Shown here: one piece after another, positions 17,782 to 30,913 of the stretch
How positions within the stretch are numbered: the stretch's first letter is position 1
How the letters are laid out: the number at the start of each line of letters is the position of its first letter
NCBI GenBank assembly: GCA_007118805.1
Contig: SKQW01000204.1
Location: 1-33,822 of the forward strand
Direction: 5' to 3'
Length of the DNA stretch: 33,822 bases
From: Rhodobiaceae bacterium
GTDB lineage: Bacteria > Pseudomonadota > Alphaproteobacteria > Rhizobiales > Tepidamorphaceae
Notes under the pieces: generated by a model
Database searches by the model: none
What the model was told of the DNA's origin: nothing
What the model saw: only the letters and a program-made list of their open reading frames with translations
Program-made: the position numbers and the translations under genes

Positions 17782-19638
17782 ATGACAGGTTTCAGCCTCG
17801 CAACCCGGATCCGGCGCCCGTATCGGGCGCCGTTCATTGCCGTCCTTGCGAGCTTGTTGCTGATCTCGCCACAGGCCGTGGCGGCGGATCGGGGGGGTCC
17901 GGATCACGGCATCGCGATGCACGGCGAATTGCTCTATCCGCCGGAATTCGAGCATTTCTCCTATGCTGACCCCGATGCGCCCCAGGGTGGACGGCTGACC
18001 CGCGCCGTCTTGGGCAGCTTCGACAGCCTGAACCCGCTGGTAGTGCGCGGCGTGCCGGCGCGCGGCTTGCGTGAATATGTCTTCGAATCGCTCATGGCGC
18101 GCAGCTTCGACGAACCGTTTTCCCTCTACGGGCTGCTGGCTGAATCGGTCGAGGCGGCCGAAGATCGCAGTTGGGTCGCATTTACCCTCAATCCTGACGC
18201 CCAGTTCTCGGATGGTGAGCCGGTGACCGTCGAGGACGTCGTCTTTTCCTGGGACGTCCTGAGGACAAAGGGGCGCCCCAACCACCGCAACTACTATAAT
18301 CAGGTGAGCGAGGTCGAACAGGTCGGCGAGCGGACGATGCGCTTCACCTTCTCGGGCGAGCCGGACCGCGAGATGCCCCTGATCATGGGGCTGATGCCCA
18401 TCCTGCCATCGCACTACTACGATGCCGACACCTTCGAGCGCAGCGGGCAGACAATGCCGCTGGGCAGCGGACCCTATGTCGTCGATGACGTCTCCTACGG
18501 CTCGACCATCACCTACCGGCGCGATGAGGATTATTGGGGCAACGATTTGCCTGTCACCGCAGGGCATCACAATTTCGAAGAGATCCGCTTCGAGTACTAC
18601 CGGGACGCCAACACGATGTTCGAGGCGTTCCGGACCGGGGCCATCGATGTACGCCCGGAGGACGACCCGACGCGCTGGGCCACGGGTTACGACTTTCCCG
18701 CCGTGCGCAGCGGTGAAATCGTGCTGGATACGTTCGAGACTGGTGTCCCGCGCGGCATGTCGGCGCTGGTGTTCAATACCCGCCGCGCGATCTTTGCCGA
18801 TCGCCGCGTGCGCAATGCCCTGCTCCACCTCTTCGACGCCGATTGGATCAATCGCAATCTGTACTACGAAAACTACGAGCGCACGGTGAGCTATTTCGAG
18901 GGCTCAGAACTGTCGGCGCGCGGCCGTCCGGCAAGCCCGCGTGAGCTCGAAATCCTCGAGCCATGGCGCGACCGGATCGACGATGCGTTTCTCGACGGCA
19001 CCTATGAGCCGCCCGTCTCGGATGGCTCGGGCCGCGACCGGCGCAACATGCGCGCCGCGCTGGCCCTGCTGGCGGAGGCCGGTTGGCAGCTTGACGGCGG
19101 CAAACTGCACAATGTGGACACCGGAGAGCCCTTCACCTTCGAGATCCTGGTCGCCACGCGCGATCATGAGCGCCTGGCGTTGGCCTATTCGCAAAGCCTG
19201 GAACGGGCCGGCATTCAGGTCAGCGTCCGGCAGGTCGACTCGGCGCAGTTCGAGCGCCGCCGCCAGGTCTACGATTACGACATGATCCCCAATTTCTGGT
19301 TCGCCTCGCTGTCACCGGGCAACGAGCAGCGCTTCTATTGGGGCAGCGATGCGGCGGAGACCGAGGGGACCCGAAACTACATGGGCGTGGCCGATCCCGC
19401 CGTCGATGCGGCGATTGATGCGTTGCTTGCCGCGGAGGAACGCGAAACCTTCATTGACGCCGTCCGCGCCCTCGACCGGGCGCTGATGTCAGGCCTTTAT
19501 GTCGTGCCGCTGTTCCATTTGCCGGAGCAATGGGTGGCGCGTTGGGCGCATGTGGGTCGGCCCGAAGAGGACTCGCTCTACGGCTATGTGATCGAGAGTT
19601 GGTGGCGCGTGCCCGACGGCCAGGCCGCGCAGCAATAG
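17782..19638 (+). CDS. Family 5 extracellular solute-binding protein, YejA/YepA-like
   Basis: Signal peptide; HGIAMHGELLYPPEFEHFSYADPDAPQGGRLTRAVLGSFDSLNPLVVRG...; AQFSDGEPVTVEDVVFSWDVLR is the SBP_bac_5 motif; N-terminal region resembles YejA. Confidence 0.9.
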   Translation: MTGFSLATRIRRPYRAPFIAVLASLLLISPQAVAADRGGPDHGIAMHGELLYPPEFEHFSYADPDAPQGGRLTRAVLGSFDSLNPLVVRGVPARGLREYVFESLMARSFDEPFSLYGLLAESVEAAEDRSWVAFTLNPDAQFSDGEPVTVEDVVFSWDVLRTKGRPNHRNYYNQVSEVEQVGERTMRFTFSGEPDREMPLIMGLMPILPSHYYDADTFERSGQTMPLGSGPYVVDDVSYGSTITYRRDEDYWGNDLPVTAGHHNFEEIRFEYYRDANTMFEAFRTGAIDVRPEDDPTRWATGYDFPAVRSGEIVLDTFETGVPRGMSALVFNTRRAIFADRRVRNALLHLFDADWINRNLYYENYERTVSYFEGSELSARGRPASPRELEILEPWRDRIDDAFLDGTYEPPVSDGSGRDRRNMRAALALLAEAGWQLDGGKLHNVDTGEPFTFEILVATRDHERLALAYSQSLERAGIQVSVRQVDSAQFERRRQVYDYDMIPNFWFASLSPGNEQRFYWGSDAAETEGTRNYMGVADPAVDAAIDALLAAEERETFIDAVRALDRALMSGLYVVPLFHLPEQWVARWAHVGRPEEDSLYGYVIESWWRVPDGQAAQQ

Positions 19639-19649
19639 AAAGGGGCAAC

Positions 19650-21269
19650 GTGATCCTCGCCGACCCGACGGAGATCGCACACTACGCTCGCGACGGGCTG
19701 TGGGGCCGGGTAACTCTGGACGGTCTGCTCTCGCGCAACGCGGCGTCCCGGCCATTGGACCTCGCCCTTGACGATGTCTCGGCGCGCGCCCAGGCCGATA
19801 GCGGGCAGTCCGGGTTGACCTGGGGGGAGCTTGATGCCCGGGTCTCGCGGCTTGCGGTGTTTTTCGCCGAGTTGGGTCTGCGCCCCGACGAGTCGATCGG
19901 CATCCAGCTTGCCAACACGGCAGAGGCCGTCATCGCGCACCTCGCCGCCTTGCGCGCTGGCCTCATTCCCCTCGCCCTTCCCTGCCTCTGGCAACGGGCG
20001 GCCCTCACCGAAGCCGCGCAGCGCCTTGCCCCCGTTGCCCTGATAACCAGCAGCACCATTGGCCCAGCCCGGCAGGCCGATACCATGCGCGAAGTCGCTG
20101 CGGACAGCGTGTCCGTGCGCTTCGTCCTTGGTTTCGGTGAGGCGGTCCCGGATGGGGTCCACTCGCTCGACGAGGTCATGGCCATGCCGCTAACGACCGA
20201 GGGCGCGGCTGTCGAGCGCGAAGACAATCCCGCCGATCACGTTGCCATGGTGACCTTCGATACGGCCACGCGCGCGCCGGCGCCGGTCGCCCGCAGCCAT
20301 AACCAGTGGCTGGCGGCGGCGACCGCCTGCGTCGGCGCGGCACGCCTGGGACATCACGCCGCGCTTGCGACAACGATGATGCCCACAACGCTTGCCGGCT
20401 TGGCGACCGGCTTGGCGAGTTGGCTGCTCGCCGGCTGCCGCCTCGTCCTCGTGATGCCGGACCACATCGACGCAATTGACAGCAAGGAGGTTACGCATCT
20501 CGTCCTGCCGGGCCCGGCCGCGATGCACCTCAAGTCGCAAGGCCACGCGCCGCCGGTGAAGACGCTGCGCGTGTGGCGCGGCGGCGCTGCCTTGATTGCA
20601 ACGCCGGACCCAGAGGCCATCGACATCCTGTCGCTTGGCGAACTGGCGATCTGGTCCGGCAAGCGCGGTTTGACCATCCCTCTTGCCGGCGAGGACGTGG
20701 ACGAACCCCTGGCCGAACTCCTCAAGGCACGCATGCAGGGTTTGTCCCAGAAGGCGGCGGACTGCGACCAGCCGGGCGCCATGCTGCGGGGAACGCTCTC
20801 GGTCGCCGGGCCACAGCTTCCCGGTCGGCCGTTTCCGGGGGGCGACGACCAGGCCGATGGCGAAGAGAGCGCCGATCCGGACGGCTTCCGGCCGACCGGG
20901 CTACGCTGCAGCCTGACCGGCACCAGCCCGGCGGTGGTTCGCATCATCGGCTATGCCGGCGAGGTGTTCGCCCGCGGCGGCATTGCCGTGGCCGCCGAGG
21001 CGGTCGATGCGCTGTATGCTGACTGTCCGGGGGTTGCCGATGCGGCGGTGGTGCCGGTGCCGGACCCGCTGCTGGGCACGCGCTTTCACGCCGCCGTGGT
21101 CGAGCAGAGCGAAGGCGCCTGCACGCTCGAAGCCTTCCGGGCGCATCTGGCCGAGTTGGGCGCCGCGCCATATCTGCTCCCCGACGCCGTCATCAAGGTC
21201 GACAGCATTCCGCGCGGACAGAACGGGCGCACCTTGCGCAGCGTGCTCGAAACGCAGGCGGCCGCCTGA
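19650..21269 (+). CDS. Divergent class I adenylate-forming (AMP-binding/acyl-CoA synthetase-like) protein, possibly catalytically degenerate
   Basis: Overall ANL layout (LTWGELDARVSRLAVFFAELGLRPDESIGIQLANTAEAVIAHLAALRAGLIPLALP...; C-terminal GVADAAVVPVPDPLLGTRFHAAVV...IPRGQNGRTLRSVL), but P-loop and terminal Lys motifs are not canonical. GTG start at 19650, 11 nt after the upstream stop. Confidence 0.75.
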   Translation: MILADPTEIAHYARDGLWGRVTLDGLLSRNAASRPLDLALDDVSARAQADSGQSGLTWGELDARVSRLAVFFAELGLRPDESIGIQLANTAEAVIAHLAALRAGLIPLALPCLWQRAALTEAAQRLAPVALITSSTIGPARQADTMREVAADSVSVRFVLGFGEAVPDGVHSLDEVMAMPLTTEGAAVEREDNPADHVAMVTFDTATRAPAPVARSHNQWLAAATACVGAARLGHHAALATTMMPTTLAGLATGLASWLLAGCRLVLVMPDHIDAIDSKEVTHLVLPGPAAMHLKSQGHAPPVKTLRVWRGGAALIATPDPEAIDILSLGELAIWSGKRGLTIPLAGEDVDEPLAELLKARMQGLSQKAADCDQPGAMLRGTLSVAGPQLPGRPFPGGDDQADGEESADPDGFRPTGLRCSLTGTSPAVVRIIGYAGEVFARGGIAVAAEAVDALYADCPGVADAAVVPVPDPLLGTRFHAAVVEQSEGACTLEAFRAHLAELGAAPYLLPDAVIKVDSIPRGQNGRTLRSVLETQAAA

Positions 21270-21285
21270 GGCAGGAGCGCATTGC

Positions 21286-21936
21286 ATGGACCATAAGATC
21301 ACCCTCGACATCATTTCCGACACGATCTGCCCCTGGTGCTTCATCGGCAAGCGCCGGCTGGAAGCCGCGCTGGAGATGCGGCCCGATCTCGATATCGACA
21401 TCCGGTGGCGCGCCTACCAGCTCAACCCTGACATGCCCAAGGAAGGCATGGACCGGCGCGCCTATCTGGAGCGCAAATTCGGCCCGGACGGCGCCGAGGG
21501 CGTCTATCAGCGCATCTCCGAGGCCGGCCGGCAGGCCGGGCTTGCGTTCGCGCTGGAACGCATCGAGCGGACCCCGAGCACGACCGATTCACACCGCCTG
21601 ATCCGCTGGGCGGCGACCGCCGGGGTCCAGAACGAGGTAGTGGAGGCCCTGTTCACCGCCTATTTCATGGAGGGCCGCGACATCAGCGACCCGGCGGTGC
21701 TCACCGAGATCGCCGCGGCCACCGGCATGGATCGCGCGCGCACAAGCGAGCTCCTGGACAGCGATGCCGATGTCGAATTGATCCGCGAAGAGGTTCGGCT
21801 GGCCAGCGAGATGGGCGTCACTGGCGTTCCCTGCTTCATCTTCGACAACCGCTTCGCCGTGATGGGCGCCCAGGCGCCGGAGACCCTCGTCGAGGCGTTG
21901 GACCGCGTCCGGTCCGAGGCGGCCGCCGCCGGCTAA
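21286..21936 (+). CDS. DsbA-family oxidoreductase, FrnE-like
   Basis: MDHKITLDIISDTICPWCFIGKRRLE with CPWC active site; GVTGVPCFIFDNRFAVMGAQAPETL cis-Pro loop; no signal peptide. Confidence 0.92.
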   Translation: MDHKITLDIISDTICPWCFIGKRRLEAALEMRPDLDIDIRWRAYQLNPDMPKEGMDRRAYLERKFGPDGAEGVYQRISEAGRQAGLAFALERIERTPSTTDSHRLIRWAATAGVQNEVVEALFTAYFMEGRDISDPAVLTEIAAATGMDRARTSELLDSDADVELIREEVRLASEMGVTGVPCFIFDNRFAVMGAQAPETLVEALDRVRSEAAAAG

Positions 21937-21941
21937 CCCCC

Positions 21942-25456
<3,515 letters not shown>

Positions 25457-25460
<4 letters not shown>

Positions 25461-25765
25461 GATCGGTTGTTGTCCTGAACGGTGGGATTGGTCGAATGAA
25501 ACACGCGGATCGCGTCGATGAGCCGCTGGTTGTCCTCGCTGTTGGCGCGGCCGGCGCCGGTCAGCCAAGCCAGAAGCTCCGAGTCGGGTATATCGAGCAG
25601 AGTCTCGAGGCGCGCAAGATCGCCCCGCGACATTTCCGGGACATGGGCGTCGGCGAAGCGCCCTAGCAAGAGGTCGACCTCCCGCATGCCGCGATGCCAG
25701 CAGCGGAAGACGAGGCGACGACGCCGAGTCTCGTCGGACAGCTCAATGGGATTGGCGGGCAGCAT
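25457..25765 (-). CDS. sdhE: Succinate dehydrogenase assembly factor 2 (FAD assembly factor SdhE)
   Basis: MLPANPIELSDETRRRRLVFRCWHRGMREVDLLLGRFADAHVPEMSRGDLARLETLLDIPDSELLAWLTG; RGMRE(x)D family motif. Confidence 0.93.
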
Positions 25766-25891
25766 AGGATCTCCGGACCGGGCGATCACAGCGCGCGGTA
25801 TAGCGCGGCGCCGGGCGCCAGGCCAGTGCGGACGAGATTCCCGGCCGGACAGATACCCGCCCGCTGTGCTACAGCGGCGGCGGATCGAACC

Positions 25892-28012
25892 GTGGACGAG
25901 CCCGAGATGCGGCCTGCCGAACTCAATCCCCTGTTCGCCGCCATCACCGACCTGCCCGGCGTCGGCGGCAAGCTGGGGAACCTGTTCGCCCGGCTACTGG
26001 GCAGCGAGGAGGGCGGCGGCCCGCTCGTGATCGATTTGTTGTGGCATCTGCCCACCGGCGTCATCGACCGGCGCCATCGCCCGCCCCTCGGCGAAGCCCG
26101 CGCGGGTGAGATCGCAACCCTGAGGGTGAGCGTGGCCGCCCATCATCCGCCCCCGCCGGGACGCAGCCGTACGCCCTATCGCATCTACTGTCATGACGAG
26201 ACCGGGGACCTCGCCATCGTCTTCTTCAATGCCCGGCGCGATTGGATCGAGCGCACCCTGCCGGTCGGCGCAACCCGGTGGGTCAGCGGCCGGCTGGACG
26301 ACTATGGCGGCCACCTCCAGATGGCGCATCCCGACTTCATCGTGGCCGAGGCCGACCTCGACCGCATTCCCCCGATCGAACCGGTCTACCGGCGCACCGA
26401 CGGGCTCACCGGCGGCGCGATCACGCGCGCCGTCGCGGCGGCCCTGGAGCGCCTTCCCGAGGTGCCGGAATGGCAAGAGGAGAACTGGCGCAACAGCCAT
26501 GGCTGGCCTGGTTTCGCCGACGCCCTGAGGCGGGTTCACCGACCCGCCCTCCCCGAGGACGCCACGCCCGAAAGCCTTGCCTGGTCGCGCCTTGCCTATG
26601 ATGAATTGCTGGCCGGGCAGCTTGCGCTGGCCCTGGTGCGCGGACATCTGCGGCGAGCCAGGGGCACGCCGCGTATCGGCGACGGGTCGAGGCGCTCCCG
26701 CATCATCGCGGCGTTGCCCTTCGAGCTGACCGGCGCGCAGCGCCGGGTAATCTCGGAGATCGAGCAGGACCTCGCACGCCCTGAACGCATGCTGCGGATG
26801 CTCCAGGGCGATGTCGGCAGCGGCAAGACACTGGTCGGTCTGCTTGCCATGGCGACGACATCGGAAGCCGGTGCGCAATCCGCGCTCATGGCCCCCACCG
26901 AGCTGTTGACCCGCCAACACTACCGCACCATCCAACCGCTCGCCGAGGCGGCCGGCCTGTCCGTCGCCGTGCTCTCTGGCCGCGAGAAGGGCAAGGAGCG
27001 CGAGGCGGTGCTCGCCAGCGCCGCCGCGGGCGACGTCGACATCCTTGTCGGCACCCATGCGCTGTTCCAGTCCGGCGTGGCGTTCCGCGAGCTGGGCCTC
27101 GTGGTCGTCGACGAGCAGCACCGGTTCGGCGTCCACCAGCGCCTGGCGCTCGCCTCCAAGGGGCAGGCTGTCGACATGCTGGTGATGACGGCAACGCCAA
27201 TTCCGCGCACCCTGCTGCTCACCCATTACGGTGACATGGATTCAAGCCAGCTCACCGACAAGCCGGCCGGCCGGCAGCCGGTTCAGACCCGCACGGTTTC
27301 GGCGGAGCGCCTTGAGGAGGTGGTGGGCGCTGTGCGCCGCGCGGTCGACGGCGGCGAACAGGTCTACTGGGTGTGCCCCCTGGTCGAGGAGTCAGAGGCG
27401 CTCGAGGTAACCTCCGCCGAAACCCGCTTTGCCGAGCTGAAAACTATATTCGGCGAGCGGATCGGCCTGATCCATGGCCGGATGAGCGGGCCCGACAAGG
27501 ACGCGGCCATGGCCCGCTTCCTGTCCGGGGATATCCGGGTTCTGGTGGCGACGACCGTGATCGAGGTCGGCGTCGACGTGCCCGATGCCACGATCATGGT
27601 GATCGAGAACGCGGAGCGCTTCGGCCTCGCCCAGCTCCACCAGCTACGCGGCCGGGTGGGCCGCGGGGCCCGCGCATCCCATTGCCTGCTGCTCTATCGC
27701 GGCCCGCTCGGCGAGACTGCGCGTGCCCGGTTGGCTATCCTGCGCGAGAGCGATGACGGCTTCCGCATCGCCGAGGAGGATCTGCGGCTGCGCGGGGGCG
27801 GCGAGGTGCTCGGCACGCGGCAGAGCGGGATGCCGGACTTCGCGGTTGCCCGCCCCGAGGCCCATCTCAAGCTCGTCGAGGCGGCGCGCGATGACGCCCG
27901 GCTTATCCTCGATCGCGACCCGCGTCTTGAGGGCCCGCGCGGACGCGCGCTGCGGCATCTGCTCTATCTGTTCCGGCGCGACTCGGCGATGCAGCTGGTG
28001 GCTGCGGGCTGA
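25892..28012 (+). CDS. recG: ATP-dependent DNA helicase RecG
   Basis: GVGGKLGNLFARLLG wedge-domain start, LQGDVGSGKTLVGLLAM, DEQHRFGVHQR, TATPIPRTLLLTHYGDMDSSQL, GRVGRGARASHCLLLY; start GTG 25892 or ATG 25907. Confidence 0.95.
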   Translation: MDEPEMRPAELNPLFAAITDLPGVGGKLGNLFARLLGSEEGGGPLVIDLLWHLPTGVIDRRHRPPLGEARAGEIATLRVSVAAHHPPPPGRSRTPYRIYCHDETGDLAIVFFNARRDWIERTLPVGATRWVSGRLDDYGGHLQMAHPDFIVAEADLDRIPPIEPVYRRTDGLTGGAITRAVAAALERLPEVPEWQEENWRNSHGWPGFADALRRVHRPALPEDATPESLAWSRLAYDELLAGQLALALVRGHLRRARGTPRIGDGSRRSRIIAALPFELTGAQRRVISEIEQDLARPERMLRMLQGDVGSGKTLVGLLAMATTSEAGAQSALMAPTELLTRQHYRTIQPLAEAAGLSVAVLSGREKGKEREAVLASAAAGDVDILVGTHALFQSGVAFRELGLVVVDEQHRFGVHQRLALASKGQAVDMLVMTATPIPRTLLLTHYGDMDSSQLTDKPAGRQPVQTRTVSAERLEEVVGAVRRAVDGGEQVYWVCPLVEESEALEVTSAETRFAELKTIFGERIGLIHGRMSGPDKDAAMARFLSGDIRVLVATTVIEVGVDVPDATIMVIENAERFGLAQLHQLRGRVGRGARASHCLLLYRGPLGETARARLAILRESDDGFRIAEEDLRLRGGGEVLGTRQSGMPDFAVARPEAHLKLVEAARDDARLILDRDPRLEGPRGRALRHLLYLFRRDSAMQLVAAG

Positions 28013-28018
28013 CAGCGT

Positions 28019-28042
28019 AGGCCCCGGCGCGCCGGGCCTTAC
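28019..28042. terminator. Hairpin between convergent recG and DUF502 genes
   Basis: AGGCCC(c)GGCG-CGCC-GGGCCT followed by TACTTAC. Confidence 0.5.
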
Positions 28043-28840
28043 TTACGAGTCCGCGGCCTCGGGCTTTCTTGACGACGGAACGTCGTCCAGATCGGTCAGC
28101 AGCGGAGCCGGACGCTCGGCGGTCGGCAGTTCGCCGCCGGCCAGCTCCCTGGCCCGCCATTCGGGCACCACCAGCCCGGCCGAGATGACGGCTTTCGCCG
28201 CATCCTCGACCGTCATCTCGAGGATCGTCACATCGCGTTTCGGCACGAACAGCAGATAGCCGGAAGTGGGGTTCGGCGTCGTCGGCAGGAACACGCTGTA
28301 AAGCTCGGCTTCGTCCCCGCCGGCATGGACGGCAACCTCGCCGCGGGTCTCTGTCGACACGAAGACGATCGACCACAGCCCCTTGCGGGGGTATTCGATC
28401 AGCCCGACCTGCTTGAAGGTGGGCGAGGACTGGGACAATACGGTCTCGAAGATCTGCTTGAGACCGCGATAGATCGAGCGCACCAGCGGCATGCGGTCGA
28501 GCATCAGCTCGCTGTAGCGCACGATGGTGCGACCGAACAGATTGGCCGTTGCGGCCCCCAGCAGCGTCAACGTGACGACGGCGACGATTACGCCGAAACC
28601 GGGCACGGTGAACGGCAGATAGGTGTCCGGGTTGTAGTCGGACGGGATCAGGGGCTTGACCCAGGAGTCGATCCACCCGATCAGCGACCACGTAATGTAG
28701 ATCGTGATCGACAAGGGCGCGGCGATGATCAGCCCGGTGAAGAAGTAGTTGCGCAGGCGCAGGAATACCGCCGTGCGATGTCGCTCCGGCGGTTCCGGCT
28801 GCAACAGTCCCGGGATCGGCTTCTGCTCGTTTTCGCTCAT
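28043..28840 (-). CDS. DUF502-domain membrane protein
   Basis: LRNYFFTGLIIAAPLSITIYITWSLIGWIDSWVKPLIP...; VPLVRSIYRGLKQIFETV; VEYPRKGLWSIVFVSTETRG-type motifs. Confidence 0.88.
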   Translation of the reverse strand: MSENEQKPIPGLLQPEPPERHRTAVFLRLRNYFFTGLIIAAPLSITIYITWSLIGWIDSWVKPLIPSDYNPDTYLPFTVPGFGVIVAVVTLTLLGAATANLFGRTIVRYSELMLDRMPLVRSIYRGLKQIFETVLSQSSPTFKQVGLIEYPRKGLWSIVFVSTETRGEVAVHAGGDEAELYSVFLPTTPNPTSGYLLFVPKRDVTILEMTVEDAAKAVISAGLVVPEWRARELAGGELPTAERPAPLLTDLDDVPSSRKPEAADS

Positions 28841-28888
28841 CTCACATCGCGGCCCGCCGCTCCCGTGACGGGGTCATGTCCGGGTAAA

Positions 28889-28917
28889 ATTTATTCCGCG
28901 GCGCGCAGCTTATGCAA
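28889..28917 (-). promoter_or_regulatory. Candidate sigma70-like promoter for the DUF502 gene
   Basis: Minus strand: TTGCAT (28917-28912), 17-nt spacer, ATAAAT (28894-28889), in the glmS-DUF502 gap. Confidence 0.45.
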
Positions 28918-28973
28918 CTGGCGATCCCGTGCGCCTCGGCGGCGGCGCCTGTCGGCCCCGGATACGGCCCATC

Positions 28974-30800
28974 CTATTCAACCGTCACCGACTTGGCGAG
29001 GTTCCGCGGCTGATCGACGTCGGTGCCCATGAACACGGCCGTATGGTAGGCGATGAGCTGCACCGGGATCGCATAGACGATGGGCTGCACGAAGGCCGGC
29101 GTGTCGGGGATCACCAGCTTGGCCAGCATGTGGTCGCCGGCGGCCGCCGCACCGGCGGCATCGCTCAACAGGACGATCAGGCCGCCGCGCGCGGCAACCT
29201 CCTGCATGTTCGACACTGTCTTGTCGAACAGCTCGTCCGACGGGGCCACGACGATGACCGGCACCGCCTCGTCGATCAGCGCGATGGGGCCGTGCTTGAG
29301 CTCGCCGGCGGCATAGCCCTCGGCATGGATATAGGAGATCTCCTTGAGCTTAAGCGCTCCCTCGAGGGCCACCGGAACGCTGTAGCCGCGGCCGATATAG
29401 AGCACGTCGCTGGCCCGCGCGAGCTCCTTGGCGAGATCCTCGATCTCGTCCTCCAGTCGCAGCACCTGGGAGATCAGGCGCGGCACCTCCATCAAGTCGC
29501 TGACCAAAGCGCTTTCCCCCGCGCCGTCGAGGACGCCACGGCCCCGGCCGGCGGCGATTGCGAGGCAGGCTAGCGCGGCGAGCTGGCAGGTGAAGGCCTT
29601 GGTCGAGGCCACACCGATCTCCGGCCCGGCAAGGGTCGGGAACACCAGATCGGCCTCCCTTGCCATGGTCGATTCCTGCACGTTGACGATCGCCAGCGTG
29701 GTCTGGCCGGCCTTCTTGCAGTAGCGCAGGCTGGCCAGGGTATCGGCGGTCTCGCCGGACTGGGAGACGAAGACCGCCAGGCCATTCTCCGCCATCGGCG
29801 GGTCGCGGTAGCGGAACTCCGAGGCTACATCGACCTCCACCGGCAGCCGCGCATAGCGCTCGAGCCAGTATTTCGCGACCAGGCCGGCATAGTAGGCGGT
29901 GCCGCAGGCGGAGATCGTAATGCGGTCGAGCTTGGCGAAATCGAGCTGGAAGCTCTCTGGCAACCGCACCCGCCCGTCGACCATGTCGATGTAATGGGCG
30001 AGGGTGTGCGCGACCACTTCGGGCTGCTCGTAGATCTCCTTGGCCATGAAATGGCGATAATTGCCCTTGTCGACCAGCATCGCCGTCGCCACCGATTGGC
30101 GCACCGGCCGCTCGACCGGATTGCCGTCCTGGTCGAAGACCTTGAGGTGGTGGCGCGTCACGACCGCCCAATCGCCCTCCTCGAGATAGGTGATGGCATT
30201 GGTGAAGGGGGCAAGCGCGATCGCATCGGAGCCGAGATACATCTCCCCATCGCCGTGGCCAATGGCCAGCGGGCTGCCGCGCCGAGCCGCAATCAGCAGC
30301 TCTTCCTCGCCGGCGAACAGCATCGCCAGGGCGAATGCCCCTTCCAGGCGGGCCAGCACATTGCGCACCGCTTCGACCGGCCCCTCACCGGCATCGAGTT
30401 CGCGGGTGACGAGATGCGCCACGACCTCGGTATCGGTGTCCGTCTCGAAGCGCCGCCCGGCGGCGGCAAGCTCGTTCTTGAGCTCACGGAAATTCTCGAT
30501 GATTCCATTATGCACGACCGCCACGCGGTCAGTGACATGCGGGTGGGCGTTCCGTTCGGTGGGCGCGCCGTGAGTCGCCCAGCGCGTGTGGCCGATTCCG
30601 ATGGTCCCGGACAGAGGTGCCTCGGCCAGGCGAGAGTCGAGATTGACCAGCTTGCCTTCGGCGCGCAACCGGGTGAGCTGGCCGGCCTCCAGCGTCGCAA
30701 CGCCCGCCGAATCATAGCCGCGGTACTCCAGCCGCTTGAGCGCGTCCACCAGGCGCGGCGCCACCGCTTCCTTGCCGATAATGCCCACAATCCCGCACAT
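28974..30800 (-). CDS. glmS: Glutamine--fructose-6-phosphate aminotransferase (isomerizing)
   Basis: MCGIVGIIGKEAVAPRLVDALKRLEYRGYDSAGVATL; two SIS domains (VFVSQSGETADTLASLRYCK); C-terminal DQPRNLAKSVTVE. Confidence 0.97.
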   Translation of the reverse strand: MCGIVGIIGKEAVAPRLVDALKRLEYRGYDSAGVATLEAGQLTRLRAEGKLVNLDSRLAEAPLSGTIGIGHTRWATHGAPTERNAHPHVTDRVAVVHNGIIENFRELKNELAAAGRRFETDTDTEVVAHLVTRELDAGEGPVEAVRNVLARLEGAFALAMLFAGEEELLIAARRGSPLAIGHGDGEMYLGSDAIALAPFTNAITYLEEGDWAVVTRHHLKVFDQDGNPVERPVRQSVATAMLVDKGNYRHFMAKEIYEQPEVVAHTLAHYIDMVDGRVRLPESFQLDFAKLDRITISACGTAYYAGLVAKYWLERYARLPVEVDVASEFRYRDPPMAENGLAVFVSQSGETADTLASLRYCKKAGQTTLAIVNVQESTMAREADLVFPTLAGPEIGVASTKAFTCQLAALACLAIAAGRGRGVLDGAGESALVSDLMEVPRLISQVLRLEDEIEDLAKELARASDVLYIGRGYSVPVALEGALKLKEISYIHAEGYAAGELKHGPIALIDEAVPVIVVAPSDELFDKTVSNMQEVAARGGLIVLLSDAAGAAAAGDHMLAKLVIPDTPAFVQPIVYAIPVQLIAYHTAVFMGTDVDQPRNLAKSVTVE

Positions 30801-30829
30801 GCGCGTCCCATCACCCGTTCAGCCACGAA

Positions 30830-30913
30830 GCAGCCCGCCCGATAGCGCGCGCATCGCGGGCTGGAAAGTCAATTCTTCTATCGCAACCTAACCGGGTTTG
30901 CTGCCCGCCCGAT
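30830..30913. repeat. Direct repeat plus central inverted element in the glmS leader
   Basis: GCAGCCCGCCCGAT (30830-30843) and GCTGCCCGCCCGAT (30900-30913), 13/14 identical; between them GCGGGCTG (30856-30863) complementary to CAGCCCGC (30831-30838). Confidence 0.65.

Noticed and set aside
17596-18828. 410-aa minus-strand ORF covering the ialB/yejA-like intergenic region
   Set aside because: Runs antisense through most of the solute-binding protein gene; no family features; intergenic repeats are better explained as regulatory.
20953-21285. Upstream extension of the DsbA-like ORF
   Set aside because: Overlaps the adenylate-forming gene out of frame; the family N-terminus begins at MDHKITLDIISDTICPWC.
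25994-27226. 410-aa minus-strand ORF antisense to recG
   Set aside because: Shadow ORF of a strongly supported helicase gene; low-information composition.
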